DNA of 50,652 nt from NCBI GenBank assembly GCA_937125395.1, contig CAKZLI010000030.1, positions 1 to 50,652 of the forward strand, in the 5' to 3' direction. The notes beneath the pieces were generated by a model. It saw only the letters and a list, made by a program, of their open reading frames with translations. It had not been told where the DNA came from and made no database searches. Source of the DNA: an uncultured Glaciecola sp. (GTDB taxonomy: Bacteria; Pseudomonadota; Gammaproteobacteria; Enterobacterales; Alteromonadaceae). The position numbers were made by a program, and so were the translations under genes. Positions 13,071 through 22,509 of this stretch are shown here, one piece after another (the stretch's first letter is position 1; every line of letters begins with the position of its first letter).

Positions 13071-14006
13071 ATGGCTATAGTGACCTTTGGTGAAGCATTA
13101 ATTGACTTATTACCAGCAGATAATGATCCTCAACAATGTGTTAAATGTGCAGGTGGCGCACCCGCTAATGTTGCTGTAGGGGTTGCTAAACTCAATCAAG
13201 AAAGTGTGTTTATTGGTACATTAAGTCAAGATGCTATGGGGCAATTAATTCGCCAAGAGTTATTGTCTGTGAATGTTGATTTAGCATACAGTTCGATCTC
13301 TACTCACTCAACGGCATTGGTTTTAGTGAGTTTGGATGATCATGGAGAGCGCTCTTTTCAGTTTTATCGGCATGCCACTGCAGACTTACAATTTGATAGC
13401 CAAACACTGACCGCATATCCTTTTTCGCGTGGAGATATTATTCATCTTTGTTCTAATACATCTACTTTGCCATCTTGTCACTCTGATACATTATTAGGTT
13501 TGCTAGCCATTCAATCGACAGGGGCAATGATCAGTGTTGATGTCAATTTACGTGAAAATCTGTGGCCAACGGATCAACTCGCGCATTTACCTCAACGCGT
13601 CGCTGATTTAATCAAACTCGCTGATATCATTAAATTCAGTAAAGAAGAATTTGATTACCTTGCTGAACAGATCCCTGGGTTTGCGGCGATCATTGATCAA
13701 CGCATTCATGACCATGCTATTTTTTTGATTACCGATGGAGCAAATGCGATAAGAATACTCAGTAAACCCCTTAATAATCATGCTGTAACACCTGTATCAC
13801 CAAGCAAAGTAATCGATACTACAGGTGCTGGGGATGGCTTTATCAGCGGTTTTTTAACATTCTGTCAGGAACATAAGATCACGGCGACTAATGATTTTAG
13901 CGCTGAAACACTGCACGAGGCAGTGCATTTTGCTAGTCAGATAGGTGCTAAAGCATGCGAGAAAAAAGGGGCGTTTAACGCATTACCTTATTTAAGCGAG
14001 TTGTAG
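13071..14006 (+). CDS. Fructokinase (PfkB family)
   Basis: Phosphorylates fructose with ATP, which would feed the fructose released by the neighbouring phosphorylase into glycolysis. It has 311 residues. The N-terminal CAGGAPANVAVGVAKL block and the C-terminal PfkB signature DTTGAGDGFISGF (with the catalytic aspartate in GAGD) are present. AAGGA lies 8 bases before the ATG. It is the only plus-strand gene between 1 and 21 kb. Fructose specificity is inferred from context; PfkB kinases of other sugars look similar. Confidence 0.88.
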   Translation: MAIVTFGEALIDLLPADNDPQQCVKCAGGAPANVAVGVAKLNQESVFIGTLSQDAMGQLIRQELLSVNVDLAYSSISTHSTALVLVSLDDHGERSFQFYRHATADLQFDSQTLTAYPFSRGDIIHLCSNTSTLPSCHSDTLLGLLAIQSTGAMISVDVNLRENLWPTDQLAHLPQRVADLIKLADIIKFSKEEFDYLAEQIPGFAAIIDQRIHDHAIFLITDGANAIRILSKPLNNHAVTPVSPSKVIDTTGAGDGFISGFLTFCQEHKITATNDFSAETLHEAVHFASQIGAKACEKKGAFNALPYLSEL

Positions 14007-14022
14007 ATAATAATCAGGTCGT

Positions 14023-14880
14023 TTATTTATATAAATCTTGGCCTGGTTGATAGCCACTTTTATGGTTACTACGTGTTGATGTGGTTTGATTAATAGGCGT
14101 ATTAGCAACCACTTCAGGGGCTAATCCTTCGCGTCGGCTAGGCCCACTAAAGCGGACTTTATACTTATCGTATTCATTAATCGATTCTGAACAATATTTA
14201 CCTAGGGCTATTTCAAGCTCACCTAATTCATGATTAGTGATTAAAATACAGTTTTTGTGATTGACTAAACGCTGACGCAATAGATTACCAAGCCAACTCT
14301 GCGCATTCTTTTTAAGCATGGTTTCATTAACACAGACTTCATCTAAAATAAGTAAATCGACATTGAGTAAATCTTGCTGCATGCGCCGAAATTTTTCGCC
14401 TGCACTGTCTTGAGAGTTAAAATCATAAGAATAAAACCGCATATCAAGTAATGAACTCAACTGACGATACAACACACTGGTCTCATACTGGTCAATTAAT
14501 TCATTAGCAATCGCACCAGCGATATGCGATTTACCACGGCCATAATCCCCATAAAAAATCATCATGTGCGAGCTATTATTGCGCCAATGGGGATCATCAT
14601 GTGCTGCAATGAAAGATTGCGCGATACTAATCGCTTCATTCACATCATCTGCATCATTAATTAACGTATCAAAGCGCCATTGTGGATTGAGATCGGCACT
14701 ACCATGTAATGATGATATACGCTCTTTTTTGCAAGCTTGCTGTAATTGCTTTATTTCTGCGTTTGCCTTATTTTCATAATCGCTACGTAATGTTTGGTAG
14801 GCGATATATTCTTTTTCTAAAGGTTGTTTTTTACCTAAAGTTTTGGCTAAACGGTCAATTTTGTCTGCAATATTATCCAC
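14023..14880 (-). CDS. dnaC: DnaC-like replicative helicase loader
   Basis: AAA+ ATPase of the DnaC family, expected to load the DnaB helicase. About 285 residues, somewhat longer than E. coli DnaC (245). Walker A is GDYGRGKSH, Walker B is VDLLILDEVC, and a sensor-1-like ILITNHELGELE and a later RFSGPSRR follow. The N-terminal part is helical and charged. The start is uncertain: GTG at 14880, with GAGA about 7 bases upstream, is preferred; TTG at 14892 is the alternative. It ends a tight mnmE-mioC-dnaT-dnaC run. A DnaA box overlaps the start. Confidence 0.8.
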   Translation of the reverse strand: MDNIADKIDRLAKTLGKKQPLEKEYIAYQTLRSDYENKANAEIKQLQQACKKERISSLHGSADLNPQWRFDTLINDADDVNEAISIAQSFIAAHDDPHWRNNSSHMMIFYGDYGRGKSHIAGAIANELIDQYETSVLYRQLSSLLDMRFYSYDFNSQDSAGEKFRRMQQDLLNVDLLILDEVCVNETMLKKNAQSWLGNLLRQRLVNHKNCILITNHELGELEIALGKYCSESINEYDKYKVRFSGPSRREGLAPEVVANTPINQTTSTRSNHKSGYQPGQDLYK

Positions 14881-14907
14881 AATGATTCTCAATATTCGTT
14901 GTTTGGG

Positions 14908-15558
14908 TTATGTTGGTTTATTGTATTTTTCAACCAGTGCTCGCGTATTCGCATCTGTACTGATCCCAGCACTGGCGGTGACAGTTTGTGTACCTACTAT
15001 TTGTGTTGCTGTCTGTTGTTGGCTACTACGTTGAGCAAATTGCTTACGTTGAAGCACAAATTTCTGGGTCCATTGAAAGCGACTAAAGCGGCTTTGTGGG
15101 CGACCTAACCAATAAGCAACAAATTCACCCACTTGTTCCTGAGTATAAGTACTATCAATCAAACCAATTAACTGAGCTAGTTCGGTATAAAGCTCAGCTT
15201 CTGGCATCCAGGATTGCTGCATTGCCTGAGTCACACCGTGTAGCAATTGATACTCATCATCTTTTAGTATCATTAATGGTAACGTAACACGTTGGTCTTG
15301 AACACTGCTCAATAGGTTGGTTTTATCATTTACACTGATTAATCCCACATCTAGCAAAGTGTGTAAGATAAGATTAATTTGTCTACCCTGGTCAAATTGC
15401 GTTTGTGTATCACTCAATAATTGACTTATTTGTTTATAATCAATTGCAGGACTGGCACCGGTTAGCTGATTCGCTCCAGGTCGTAAGTATAAACAATACA
15501 ACACACGTGCATAATGGGAGATGGGTTGTTTGAGTGCAGCAAGTTCAGCTTGATTCAT
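14908..15558 (-). CDS. dnaT: DnaT-like primosomal protein
   Basis: A 216-residue protein whose middle part (about residues 115-175) resembles the E. coli DnaT single-strand-DNA-binding domain: WMPEAELYTELAQLIGL, then EEVxxFxAYW-type EQVGEFVAYW and FSRFQWTQKFVLQRK. The N-terminal 110 residues look like a small helical domain with hydrophobic repeats, and the C-terminus is low-complexity Q/T-rich. It starts one base after the mioC stop and is followed by the DnaC-like gene, the same partner pair as in E. coli. The name is by family and context; overall similarity is modest. Confidence 0.75.
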   Translation of the reverse strand: MNQAELAALKQPISHYARVLYCLYLRPGANQLTGASPAIDYKQISQLLSDTQTQFDQGRQINLILHTLLDVGLISVNDKTNLLSSVQDQRVTLPLMILKDDEYQLLHGVTQAMQQSWMPEAELYTELAQLIGLIDSTYTQEQVGEFVAYWLGRPQSRFSRFQWTQKFVLQRKQFAQRSSQQQTATQIVGTQTVTASAGISTDANTRALVEKYNKPT

Positions 15559-15559
15559 A

Positions 15560-15997
15560 TTATGTACACATCGCTTCGAGATGAGGTGTGATCCAATCCA
15601 TCACAGTATTCTCTGGAATAGGGTGGTGTAACACATCCACCAAAAACACCTCGTTAATCGGCGTTACACCGGCTTGGACTAATGCTTTATATAAGGTTTG
15701 TGCCCCTTGGCAATAGGTATCATAACTACTATCACCCAGACCAACGACTAAACAATCATTGTGTAATGAATGCTGCATAAGTTGTGCATAAAAAGGTTGA
15801 ATGTTGTCAGGTAAATCTCCTGCACCGTGTGTTGATGAGCACACAATCCAAGTTGAACTAGGATCAATCTCAGCAAAATCCGGTTTAAAATGTACATTGA
15901 CAGCCAACCCTAGCGACTGGCATTTGGCTTCTATCGCATCTGCAACATATTCCGTTGCACCGAGAACAGACCCAACAATAATGTCTATTTTTTTCAT
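15560..15997 (-). CDS. mioC: MioC flavodoxin-like protein
   Basis: FMN-binding flavodoxin-fold protein, in E. coli linked to biotin synthase activity in vitro. It has 145 residues. The phosphate-binding loop GSVLGATEYVAD (about residues 9-20), SSTHGAGDLPDNIQPFY (54-70) and GLGDSSYDTYC (86-97) match MioC. It follows mnmE after 6 bp. In E. coli mioC directly borders oriC; here about 5 kb of other genes intervene. Confidence 0.93.
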   Translation of the reverse strand: MKKIDIIVGSVLGATEYVADAIEAKCQSLGLAVNVHFKPDFAEIDPSSTWIVCSSTHGAGDLPDNIQPFYAQLMQHSLHNDCLVVGLGDSSYDTYCQGAQTLYKALVQAGVTPINEVFLVDVLHHPIPENTVMDWITPHLEAMCT

Positions 15998-16003
15998 AAG
16001 CTG

Positions 16004-17401
16004 TTATTTACCAATACAAAATGATGAGAATATCTCGCCTAATAAATCATCAGAGCTAAACTCACCCGTAATTTCATTCAATGCCAATTGTGCTAAGCGT
16101 AATTCTTCTGCAAGTAGTTCTCCAGCAAAATGCGCATCTAGTTGTTCTTTACCTATATGCAAATGTTCTGCGGCAGTTGTTATTGCTAACACATGGCGGC
16201 GACGGGCAATAAACTGACCTTCCGTTGTAGTATCAAAGCCCATACATTGTTTTAAATGTGCAGTGACCAAATCAATACCTTGGTGTAAGGATGCACTGAT
16301 AGTGTAGGTAGGGTATCCATGGTCATTGGCAAACCCAATTGTTGCTCCACTGAGATCTGCTTTATTGCGGATCACTGTTACGCCCATATCACTTGGCAGC
16401 TTTGCCATAAACTCAGGCCAGATTTTTTGTGGATCGGTTGAGTCAACACCATGTTCTTGATCATGGCTATCCACCATAAACAACACGCGATCAGCATCAT
16501 TGATCGCTTGCCAAGCCCGTTCGATACCTATTTGTTCAACAATATCAGGACTTTCTCTAAGACCGGCGGTATCTATAATATGTAATGGCATCCCATCAAT
16601 ATGAATATGTTCAGAGAGTACATCTCGCGTCGTGCCAGCTATTTCTGTGACAATGGCAGCATCACGACCAGATAAAGCATTCAACAAACTAGATTTACCG
16701 GCGTTAGGACGACCAGCAATAACCACTTGCATCCCTTCGCGTAAAATAGTGCCTTGTTGGGCCTGTTGCTGAACTTCAGCTAAGGTATTAATAATGGTGT
16801 GTAAATCACCTTGTATCTTACCATCAGATAAAAAGTCGATTTCTTCTTCTGGAAAATCAATCGCAGCTTCAACATACATGCGCAAGTGAATAATTTGGGT
16901 GACTAACTCATTAATACGTAATGAAAACTCCCCTTGAAGTGATCGTAATGCCCCTCGTGCAGCTTGCTCGGATGATGCATCAATGAGATCAGCAATCGCT
17001 TCCGCTTGTGCCAGATCAAGCTTATCATTTAAAAAAGCCCGCTCAGAAAATTCACCAGGACGAGCCAATCTGACATTGCTGTGATGTAATATTGCTTGGA
17101 TCAGCATATCCATGATGACTTGCCCACCATGGCCTTGTAATTCTAGGACATCTTCTCCAGTGAAAGAATGTGGGTTAGGGAAGAACAAGGCTATGCCTTG
17201 ATCTAACACTGTTCCATCAGCGTCTTTAAAATCACCATAATGAGCATATCGTGGAGCAGGGCAATGACCAACAATTGCTTCGGCAATCGAACTGGCAGCA
17301 GGACCAGATACACGAATAATACCTACACCACCTTTACCAACCGCAGTTGCTTGGGCAACAATCGTATCTTGTTGGATCATCGGCTCGGTTGACTGAGTCA
17401 T
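16004..17401 (-). CDS. mnmE: tRNA modification GTPase MnmE
   Basis: GTPase partner of MnmG for U34 tRNA modification. It has 465 residues. The N-terminal tetrahydrofolate-binding domain begins [22 protein letters not shown]; the inserted G domain carries [14 protein letters not shown] and [13 protein letters not shown]; the C-terminus ends with the invariant CIGK. The ATG at 17401 has no clear Shine-Dalgarno site, and an internal ATG at 17380 ([10 protein letters not shown]) would align better with the E. coli start; both are possible. It heads the mnmE-mioC-dnaT-dnaC run. Confidence 0.97.
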   Translation of the reverse strand: MTQSTEPMIQQDTIVAQATAVGKGGVGIIRVSGPAASSIAEAIVGHCPAPRYAHYGDFKDADGTVLDQGIALFFPNPHSFTGEDVLELQGHGGQVIMDMLIQAILHHSNVRLARPGEFSERAFLNDKLDLAQAEAIADLIDASSEQAARGALRSLQGEFSLRINELVTQIIHLRMYVEAAIDFPEEEIDFLSDGKIQGDLHTIINTLAEVQQQAQQGTILREGMQVVIAGRPNAGKSSLLNALSGRDAAIVTEIAGTTRDVLSEHIHIDGMPLHIIDTAGLRESPDIVEQIGIERAWQAINDADRVLFMVDSHDQEHGVDSTDPQKIWPEFMAKLPSDMGVTVIRNKADLSGATIGFANDHGYPTYTISASLHQGIDLVTAHLKQCMGFDTTTEGQFIARRRHVLAITTAAEHLHIGKEQLDAHFAGELLAEELRLAQLALNEITGEFSSDDLLGEIFSSFCIGK

Positions 17402-17407
17402 AGATAG

Positions 17408-17890
17408 TTAGTCTCTGAAGTTTTCATACTGAAACGGTTGACCAAGATCCGCACCCTTAATCAGTTGCATTACTTGTTGAAGATCATCGCGCTTTTTACC
17501 CGTCACACGCAGTTTTTCGCCTTGGATAGCTGTTTGTACTTTCATCTTGGCATCTTTGATTAACTTGACGATTTTTTTGGCGGTAGGTTGGTCAATACCT
17601 TCTTGAAATACCACTTTTTGTTTATGAAATTTACCGGTACGGTCGACAGTTTGCATCTCTAAAGAAGTAGGATCGACGCCACGTTTAATACATGAGTTGC
17701 GCAAAATATCCATCATTTGTTTGAGTTGAAACTCGCCCTCACCAAGCATTTCTACCGTTTCTTCTACCATAGTGAAAGAGGCTTCTACACCACGAAAATC
17801 AAACCGAGTGGAGATTTCTCTATTAGCATTATCAACAGCATTAGAGACTTCGACTTTATCTATTTCTGATACGACATCAAATGAAGGCAT
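17408..17890 (-). CDS. yajQ: YajQ family nucleotide-binding protein
   Basis: Small conserved cytoplasmic protein of the YajQ family; members bind nucleic acids and some bind cyclic di-GMP. About 160 residues from the ATG at 17890 ([15 protein letters not shown]), chosen because AGGA lies 6 bases upstream and because this is the family start; longer in-frame reading upstream is unlikely. [10 protein letters not shown] and the C-terminal [19 protein letters not shown] are typical. It is 6 bp upstream of mnmE and has its own promoter-like sequence. Confidence 0.95.
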   Translation of the reverse strand: MPSFDVVSEIDKVEVSNAVDNANREISTRFDFRGVEASFTMVEETVEMLGEGEFQLKQMMDILRNSCIKRGVDPTSLEMQTVDRTGKFHKQKVVFQEGIDQPTAKKIVKLIKDAKMKVQTAIQGEKLRVTGKKRDDLQQVMQLIKGADLGQPFQYENFRD

Positions 17891-17923
17891 GTGCGTTCCT
17901 TTAGTATATAAATGTAAAAGCAT

Positions 17924-17948
17924 ATTATACGGTGGTTTTGTGTAACAA
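17924..17948 (-). promoter_or_regulatory. Probable promoter for yajQ
   Basis: On the minus strand a perfect TATAAT (17924-17929) lies 34 bases upstream of the yajQ start, just after the yidC terminator. The best -35 (TTGTAC) gives a 19-bp spacer, longer than ideal. Confidence 0.45.
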
Positions 17949-17960
17949 GTACAATTTGCC

Positions 17961-18013
17961 AATAAAAAAGCCGTTTGTCTTAGTTGAGAACGTATCCCAG
18001 AACAAACGGCTTT
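17961..18013 (-). terminator. Rho-independent terminator after yidC
   Basis: A 12-bp inverted repeat (17967-17978 with 18002-18013, core GCCGTTTGT/ACAAACGGC) followed on the minus strand by TTTTTTATT. It sits 40 bp after the yidC stop and separates it from yajQ. Confidence 0.8.
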
Positions 18014-18052
18014 AACGATGTAGCAGTTAATTACTCTGCTTGTTCAATGTAA

Positions 18053-19753
18053 TTAATGGGCTTTGATACCGCGTTTTTCCATTGATGCATAAATCATTTT
18101 TGCTTGGATTAATGTAATCACGTTACTGATTAACCAATATAATACTAATCCAGCTGGGAACCACATAAAGAAGATAGTCATCATGACAGGCATGAATTGC
18201 ATTATTTTCTTTTGCATTTCATCTTGGATCGTCATCGGCTGAAGCTTCTGTAACATCCACATTGAGATACCCGTTAAGATAGGTAAAACAAAGAACGGGT
18301 CTTTAACTGATAAATCCGTGATCCAGAATACAAAATCAGCATGGCGTAATTCGACACTTTCTAAAAATACCCAATACAATGCTAAGAAAATAGGCATTTG
18401 TAATAACAGTGGGAAGCAACCGCCCATTGGGTTTACTTTTTCTTTTTTGTAGAGTTCCATCATGCCTTGTGACATTTTTTGACGGTCATCACCAAAACGT
18501 TCTTTTAATTGCGTCATCTTAGGCGCAAGTACGCGCATTTTTGCCATCGACTCGTATTGTTTTTTGGTCAGTGGATACATGATCCCTTTAACAATAACGG
18601 TGATGATAATAATGGCCACACCCCAGTTAATCACAACACCTTGGATGATTTGTAACAACCAAAATAACCACTCAGAGATAAACCATAAAAAACCATAATC
18701 AACGGTTAAGTTAAGTCCAGTTGCATATAACTTAAGGGTATCTTGATCTTTAGGACCTAAATATAAGACGCTATTTAATACGGCTTGTGCACCACTAACA
18801 ATACTGACGGGTTCAGAAGTATAACCAATAGTGGCATATTCATTACCCAACGCACGGGTGTAGATGGTGTTGGTTTTATCTTGAGGGGGTACCCAAGCAG
18901 ATAAGAAGTAATGTTCAATCATAGCAATCCAACCTGCTGGTGTAACAACACGGAGATTTTCATCTTCGATATCACCAAACGAGTGTTTTTGATATTGCTC
19001 TACGTCAGTACCATAAGCGGCACCACGATAAGTAGGCATAAACATATTGCTATCAGGTAACGCAAAGGTTTGCTTAAGTTGTGCATATGGTTGAACCACT
19101 GCTGTAGCCGCCGAGTTATTAACAATTACTTGTTCTACTTCAATGGCATGACTACCGCGCGTAAAAATAAAGTGTTTGGTCACTTGCAGACCATCCGCAC
19201 CTACCCAGTTAAGAGGGATCGTCAAATTATCATTGTTTAATGTATAAGAGCGTTGTGGTGTGTTGTATAAAGGACGGCCTTCAGGGTTTGCATCTGGTCC
19301 ATTTGTACCGATTAATCCGCTTTGTGCAACATATAATGTCGCAGCGTTTGGACGTAGCAAGCTATAAGCGTCGTCTGAACCTTCAGTCACCGGGTATTTG
19401 ATAAGATTCGCTTTAACAACATCACCGCCCAACAAATCGATAGTGACATCTAACGTATCAGTGAGCACATTAATAAAACGCTCACTTTGCAATGCTTGAT
19501 TTTGTACAACAGAGATGCCAGGTTGCATCGCTAGTGTAGCGGGCACATCTGTATCGCTTATTCCAGTAGAGCTAACGGCTGCAGGAGTCGAGCTATTACT
19601 GGCTACAAATTTAGCTTCAGGTAAACTTGACTCAGCTTGTGCTAATTCGGTAGGGGTGACCGGTTGAGGTCCGTATGCTGTTTGCCATTCTTGCCAAAGT
19701 AAAAAACTCACTAATGCAAGGGCGATGAGCATAAAACTACGTTGTGATTCCAT
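18053..19753 (-). CDS. yidC: Membrane protein insertase YidC
   Basis: Inserts and folds inner-membrane proteins, alone or with SecYEG. It has 566 residues. The N-terminal membrane helix (about residues 7-22) is followed by a large periplasmic domain with a beta-sandwich feel (about 25-345), then the conserved five-helix core from about 350, with LTKKQYESMAKMRVLAPKM and KEKVNPMGGCFPLLLQMPIFLALYWVF. The C-terminal helix region ends KMIYASMEKRGIKAH. It follows yidD by 9 bp in the rpmH-rnpA-yidD-yidC order. Confidence 0.98.
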   Translation of the reverse strand: MESQRSFMLIALALVSFLLWQEWQTAYGPQPVTPTELAQAESSLPEAKFVASNSSTPAAVSSTGISDTDVPATLAMQPGISVVQNQALQSERFINVLTDTLDVTIDLLGGDVVKANLIKYPVTEGSDDAYSLLRPNAATLYVAQSGLIGTNGPDANPEGRPLYNTPQRSYTLNNDNLTIPLNWVGADGLQVTKHFIFTRGSHAIEVEQVIVNNSAATAVVQPYAQLKQTFALPDSNMFMPTYRGAAYGTDVEQYQKHSFGDIEDENLRVVTPAGWIAMIEHYFLSAWVPPQDKTNTIYTRALGNEYATIGYTSEPVSIVSGAQAVLNSVLYLGPKDQDTLKLYATGLNLTVDYGFLWFISEWLFWLLQIIQGVVINWGVAIIIITVIVKGIMYPLTKKQYESMAKMRVLAPKMTQLKERFGDDRQKMSQGMMELYKKEKVNPMGGCFPLLLQMPIFLALYWVFLESVELRHADFVFWITDLSVKDPFFVLPILTGISMWMLQKLQPMTIQDEMQKKIMQFMPVMMTIFFMWFPAGLVLYWLISNVITLIQAKMIYASMEKRGIKAH

Positions 19754-19762
19754 GAGTGTCTC

Positions 19763-20032
19763 TTACTTAGGTTTATGATTCTTGTTATTATCAGGAACGG
19801 GATCTATCCCACCTGGATGAAACGGATGACATTTTAATATGCGACGGCCAGATAACCAAACACCTTTAATACATCCATAAGTCTTAATCGAATCTAATGA
19901 ATATGCTGAACAAGTTGGATAAAAGCGGCAATTACTCCCCAAAAAAGGAGAAATAGCGATTTGATAAAATCGAATCAGCACAATCAGCGGTAAAATAGTT
20001 ATTTTTCGCAACGTGCTTTTAGCTTTATCCAT
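19763..20032 (-). CDS. yidD: Membrane protein insertion efficiency factor YidD
   Basis: Small membrane-associated protein that aids YidC-dependent insertion. It has 89 residues with an amphipathic N-terminal part and the family motif [15 protein letters not shown] (about residues 35-49) and [17 protein letters not shown]. It overlaps the end of rnpA by 34 bp, as is common for this pair, and lies directly upstream of yidC. Confidence 0.96.
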   Translation of the reverse strand: MDKAKSTLRKITILPLIVLIRFYQIAISPFLGSNCRFYPTCSAYSLDSIKTYGCIKGVWLSGRRILKCHPFHPGGIDPVPDNNKNHKPK

Positions 20033-20358
20033 AACTTATTTAGTAGTTCATTGAATTCTTGGTTGCTAAGAGTATCAAGATTACTCTTTCCGATCACGAT
20101 AATATCAACATTTGGTAAAAAATGCTGATGATGACGGAAACTTTCTCGAATAACACGCTTTAACCGATTACGGTCATGTGCCTTACGCACGCGATTTTTG
20201 GCAATAGTAATGCCTAACCTAGCTTGGTCAGTTTGAATATTTTTTCGAGCAAGAATTGTGATGTGTTTTGAAGGTGCTGGGATGGCGTCTGCAAAAACAT
20301 AACTAAAGTGGGTGGGAGTTAGCAAGCGTAACTCCCGAGTAAACGATAAGTTACCCAC
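19999..20358 (-). CDS. rnpA: Ribonuclease P protein component
   Basis: Protein subunit of RNase P, which matures tRNA 5' ends. It has 119 residues. The start is a GTG at 20358 ([22 protein letters not shown]), matching the GTG-started E. coli protein (VKLAFPRELRLLT). The RNR signature is [22 protein letters not shown]. It lies 24 bp after rpmH and overlaps yidD. Confidence 0.96.
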   Translation of the reverse strand: MGNLSFTRELRLLTPTHFSYVFADAIPAPSKHITILARKNIQTDQARLGITIAKNRVRKAHDRNRLKRVIRESFRHHQHFLPNVDIIVIGKSNLDTLSNQEFNELLNKLWIKLKARCEK

Positions 20359-20382
20359 TTTAATAATCGTTATGATTTTTGA

Positions 20383-20517
20383 TTATGCAGATAAACGTGC
20401 GCGACCTTTTGCGCGACGATTTGCAAGAATCTTACGACCGTTTTTAGTAGCCATGCGAGCACGGAAACCATGTGAACGAGCGCGTTTTAAATTACTTGGT
20501 TGAAATGTTCTTTTCAT
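20383..20517 (-). CDS. rpmH: 50S ribosomal protein L34
   Basis: A 44-residue ribosomal protein, [17 protein letters not shown] at the start and ending GRARLSA, read directly on the minus strand. It is highly basic and matches L34 nearly residue for residue. It is first in the rpmH-rnpA-yidD-yidC run and is divergent from dnaA, with a strong promoter about 135 bp upstream. Confidence 0.98.
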   Translation of the reverse strand: MKRTFQPSNLKRARSHGFRARMATKNGRKILANRRAKGRARLSA

Positions 20518-20656
20518 TACCTGAGTCTCTACTTTATAGTTAAATTAAACACAATGCGTGTAAATGCTGTTACTGGTTGCTGAAATACCACTATATAAAT
20601 ACATCAACACTACCAATCACATAAAATTCATCAATACCGCTGTAAAAGGACGCGCA

Positions 20657-20685
20657 ATAATAGTGATCAAACCTTGCTTTGTCAA
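20657..20685 (-). promoter_or_regulatory. Strong sigma70 promoter of rpmH operon
   Basis: Minus strand TTGACA (20680-20685), 17-bp spacer, TATTAT (20657-20662), then a GCGCG-rich discriminator typical of growth-rate-regulated genes. The start of transcription would be near 20650. Confidence 0.75.
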
Positions 20686-20713
20686 CGATTATTGCACGTT
20701 TTATTGGAGTTAT

Positions 20714-20920
20714 TGTGTATAAAGTGATCAATATCACCTGATAAGGTCATGTTGTGTATTGCCAATCAGATGCGTTATTCAGTGTATAATTATTTTGTGT
20801 GATTTTTATCCACAGGTAAAAGGTTATCTGTGCATAATAAACGTCAACAAAGGGTGTAAATATGGATGATGGCATGGTGTTTGTGGGCTTTAGTGGAGGT
20901 GTGCTGTTTTTTTATCCACA
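20714..20920. promoter_or_regulatory. DnaA-box cluster upstream of dnaA
   Basis: The 514-bp gap between rpmH and dnaA holds no ORF. It contains four DnaA boxes matching TTATNCACA: TGTGTATAA at 20714-20722, TTATCCACA at 20806-20814, TGTGCATAA at 20829-20837 and TTATCCACA at 20912-20920, plus a TATAAT (20785-20790) that may be the dnaA -10. This fits DnaA autoregulation, but rpmH-dnaA is also the oriC site in pseudomonads, so an origin role is not excluded. Confidence 0.7.
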
Positions 20921-21031
20921 AGTATTTTTCCTTAAATAACAGTATGATATCCGTATAAGTGGATTACTAATTGATCCGATGCAGGTTGAGCGTATACTTA
21001 ACCACATATAATAATAAAACAAAGGGTAGTC

Positions 21032-22456
21032 ATGCAACTTTGGGAACGTTGTTTAGAGCGTCTATCGTTAGATTTAGATGCGCAACAATTTAATATGTGG
21101 ATAAGACCCTTGCAAGCCGAACTGCAAATGGTCGATAACAAACTTGAATCAGTGACCTTGTTTGCTCCAAACCGATTTGTATTAGATTGGGTAAGGGATA
21201 AATACTTAGAGCAAATTTCAACGTTGTTTGTTGAATATCATTCGGGTGCGGATGATGTACCTAAGTTGATATTAGATATATTTGCAAAACGTTCAATTCA
21301 AGCCAACAGTGCTGCTAATGCTGCCGTCTCTAATTCATCTATTCAAACACCACTGACGCGCCCACCTATGGCAGCACGTGCACCTGCGATGAGTGCTAAG
21401 CCGGCAGAAGAGCTTCCCCCTATTGTGTCACAGCATAAAAGCAATATTAATTTGACGTATCAGTTTGATAATTTTGTAGAAGGTAAATCAAATCAACTAG
21501 CGCGTGCTGCAGCAACATCGGTTGCTAATGATCCAGGCGGAGCATATAACCCTTTGTTTATCTATGGTGGCACAGGTTTAGGTAAAACCCATTTATTACA
21601 TGCAGTCGGTAACGGTATTGTTGCAAATAAACCTAATGCCAAAATAGTGTACATGCACTCAGAGCGATTTGTTCAAGATATGGTTAAAGCTCTGCAAAAT
21701 AACGCTATTGACGATTTTAAACGTTATTACCGTTCAGTGGATGCGCTATTAATTGATGATATTCAATTTTTTGCAGGAAAAGATCGTTCCCAAGAAGAGT
21801 TTTTCCATACCTTTAATGCATTATTAGAGGGTAACCAACAGATTATCCTTACCTCTGATAAATACCCGAAAGAAATTGTTGGCGTAGAAGATCGTCTTAA
21901 ATCTCGTTTTGGTTGGGGATTAACGATTGCTATAGAACCTCCAGAATTAGAAACTCGTGTTGCGATTTTAATGCGTAAAGCGGAAGAAAATAAAATTAAA
22001 TTACCTAACGAAGTCGCGTTCTTTATAGCTAAGCGTCTTCGTACCAATGTACGTGAGTTAGAAGGGGCATTAAATCGAGTGATAGCTAACGCTAATTTCA
22101 CGGGTCGTGAAATCAGTATTGATTTTGTGCGCGAGGCATTACGTGATTTATTAGCGTTGCAAGACAAGCTTGTGACTGTTGATAATATTCAAAAGACCGT
22201 TGCCGACTATTATAAAATTAAAGTAGCTGATATATTATCAAAACGTCGTAGTCGAAGCGTCGCTCGCCCTCGACAAATGGCAATGGCATTGGCCAAGGAA
22301 TTAACGAATCATAGTTTACCTGAAATAGGTAACGGATTTGGTGGTAGGGATCACACGACGGTATTGCATGCATGTCGTAAAATAGAGCAATTAAAAGAAG
22401 AAAGTCATGATATTAAAGAAGACTATAAGAATTTAATTAGAACTTTATCGTCTTAA
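21032..22456 (+). CDS. dnaA: Chromosomal replication initiator protein DnaA
   Basis: AAA+ protein that binds DnaA boxes, opens oriC and recruits the helicase. It has 474 residues. Domain I (about 1-85, [28 protein letters not shown]), a variable linker (about 90-135, alanine- and proline-rich), the AAA+ core with GGTGLGKTH and the Walker B region [10 protein letters not shown], and the C-terminal DNA-binding helix with [23 protein letters not shown] lies 5 bases before the ATG. It leads dnaA-dnaN-recF-gyrB. Confidence 0.98.
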   Translation: MQLWERCLERLSLDLDAQQFNMWIRPLQAELQMVDNKLESVTLFAPNRFVLDWVRDKYLEQISTLFVEYHSGADDVPKLILDIFAKRSIQANSAANAAVSNSSIQTPLTRPPMAARAPAMSAKPAEELPPIVSQHKSNINLTYQFDNFVEGKSNQLARAAATSVANDPGGAYNPLFIYGGTGLGKTHLLHAVGNGIVANKPNAKIVYMHSERFVQDMVKALQNNAIDDFKRYYRSVDALLIDDIQFFAGKDRSQEEFFHTFNALLEGNQQIILTSDKYPKEIVGVEDRLKSRFGWGLTIAIEPPELETRVAILMRKAEENKIKLPNEVAFFIAKRLRTNVRELEGALNRVIANANFTGREISIDFVREALRDLLALQDKLVTVDNIQKTVADYYKIKVADILSKRRSRSVARPRQMAMALAKELTNHSLPEIGNGFGGRDHTTVLHACRKIEQLKEESHDIKEDYKNLIRTLSS

Positions 22457-22509
22457 CCTTTAGAATGAACATACATAATTACGCTTAATTAGCCAACGAG
22501 ATCTCGACA

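Noticed and set aside
14899..15108. Plus-strand open frames over the dnaT-like gene
   Set aside because: They overlap a tightly packed minus-strand operon and show no start signals or family features.
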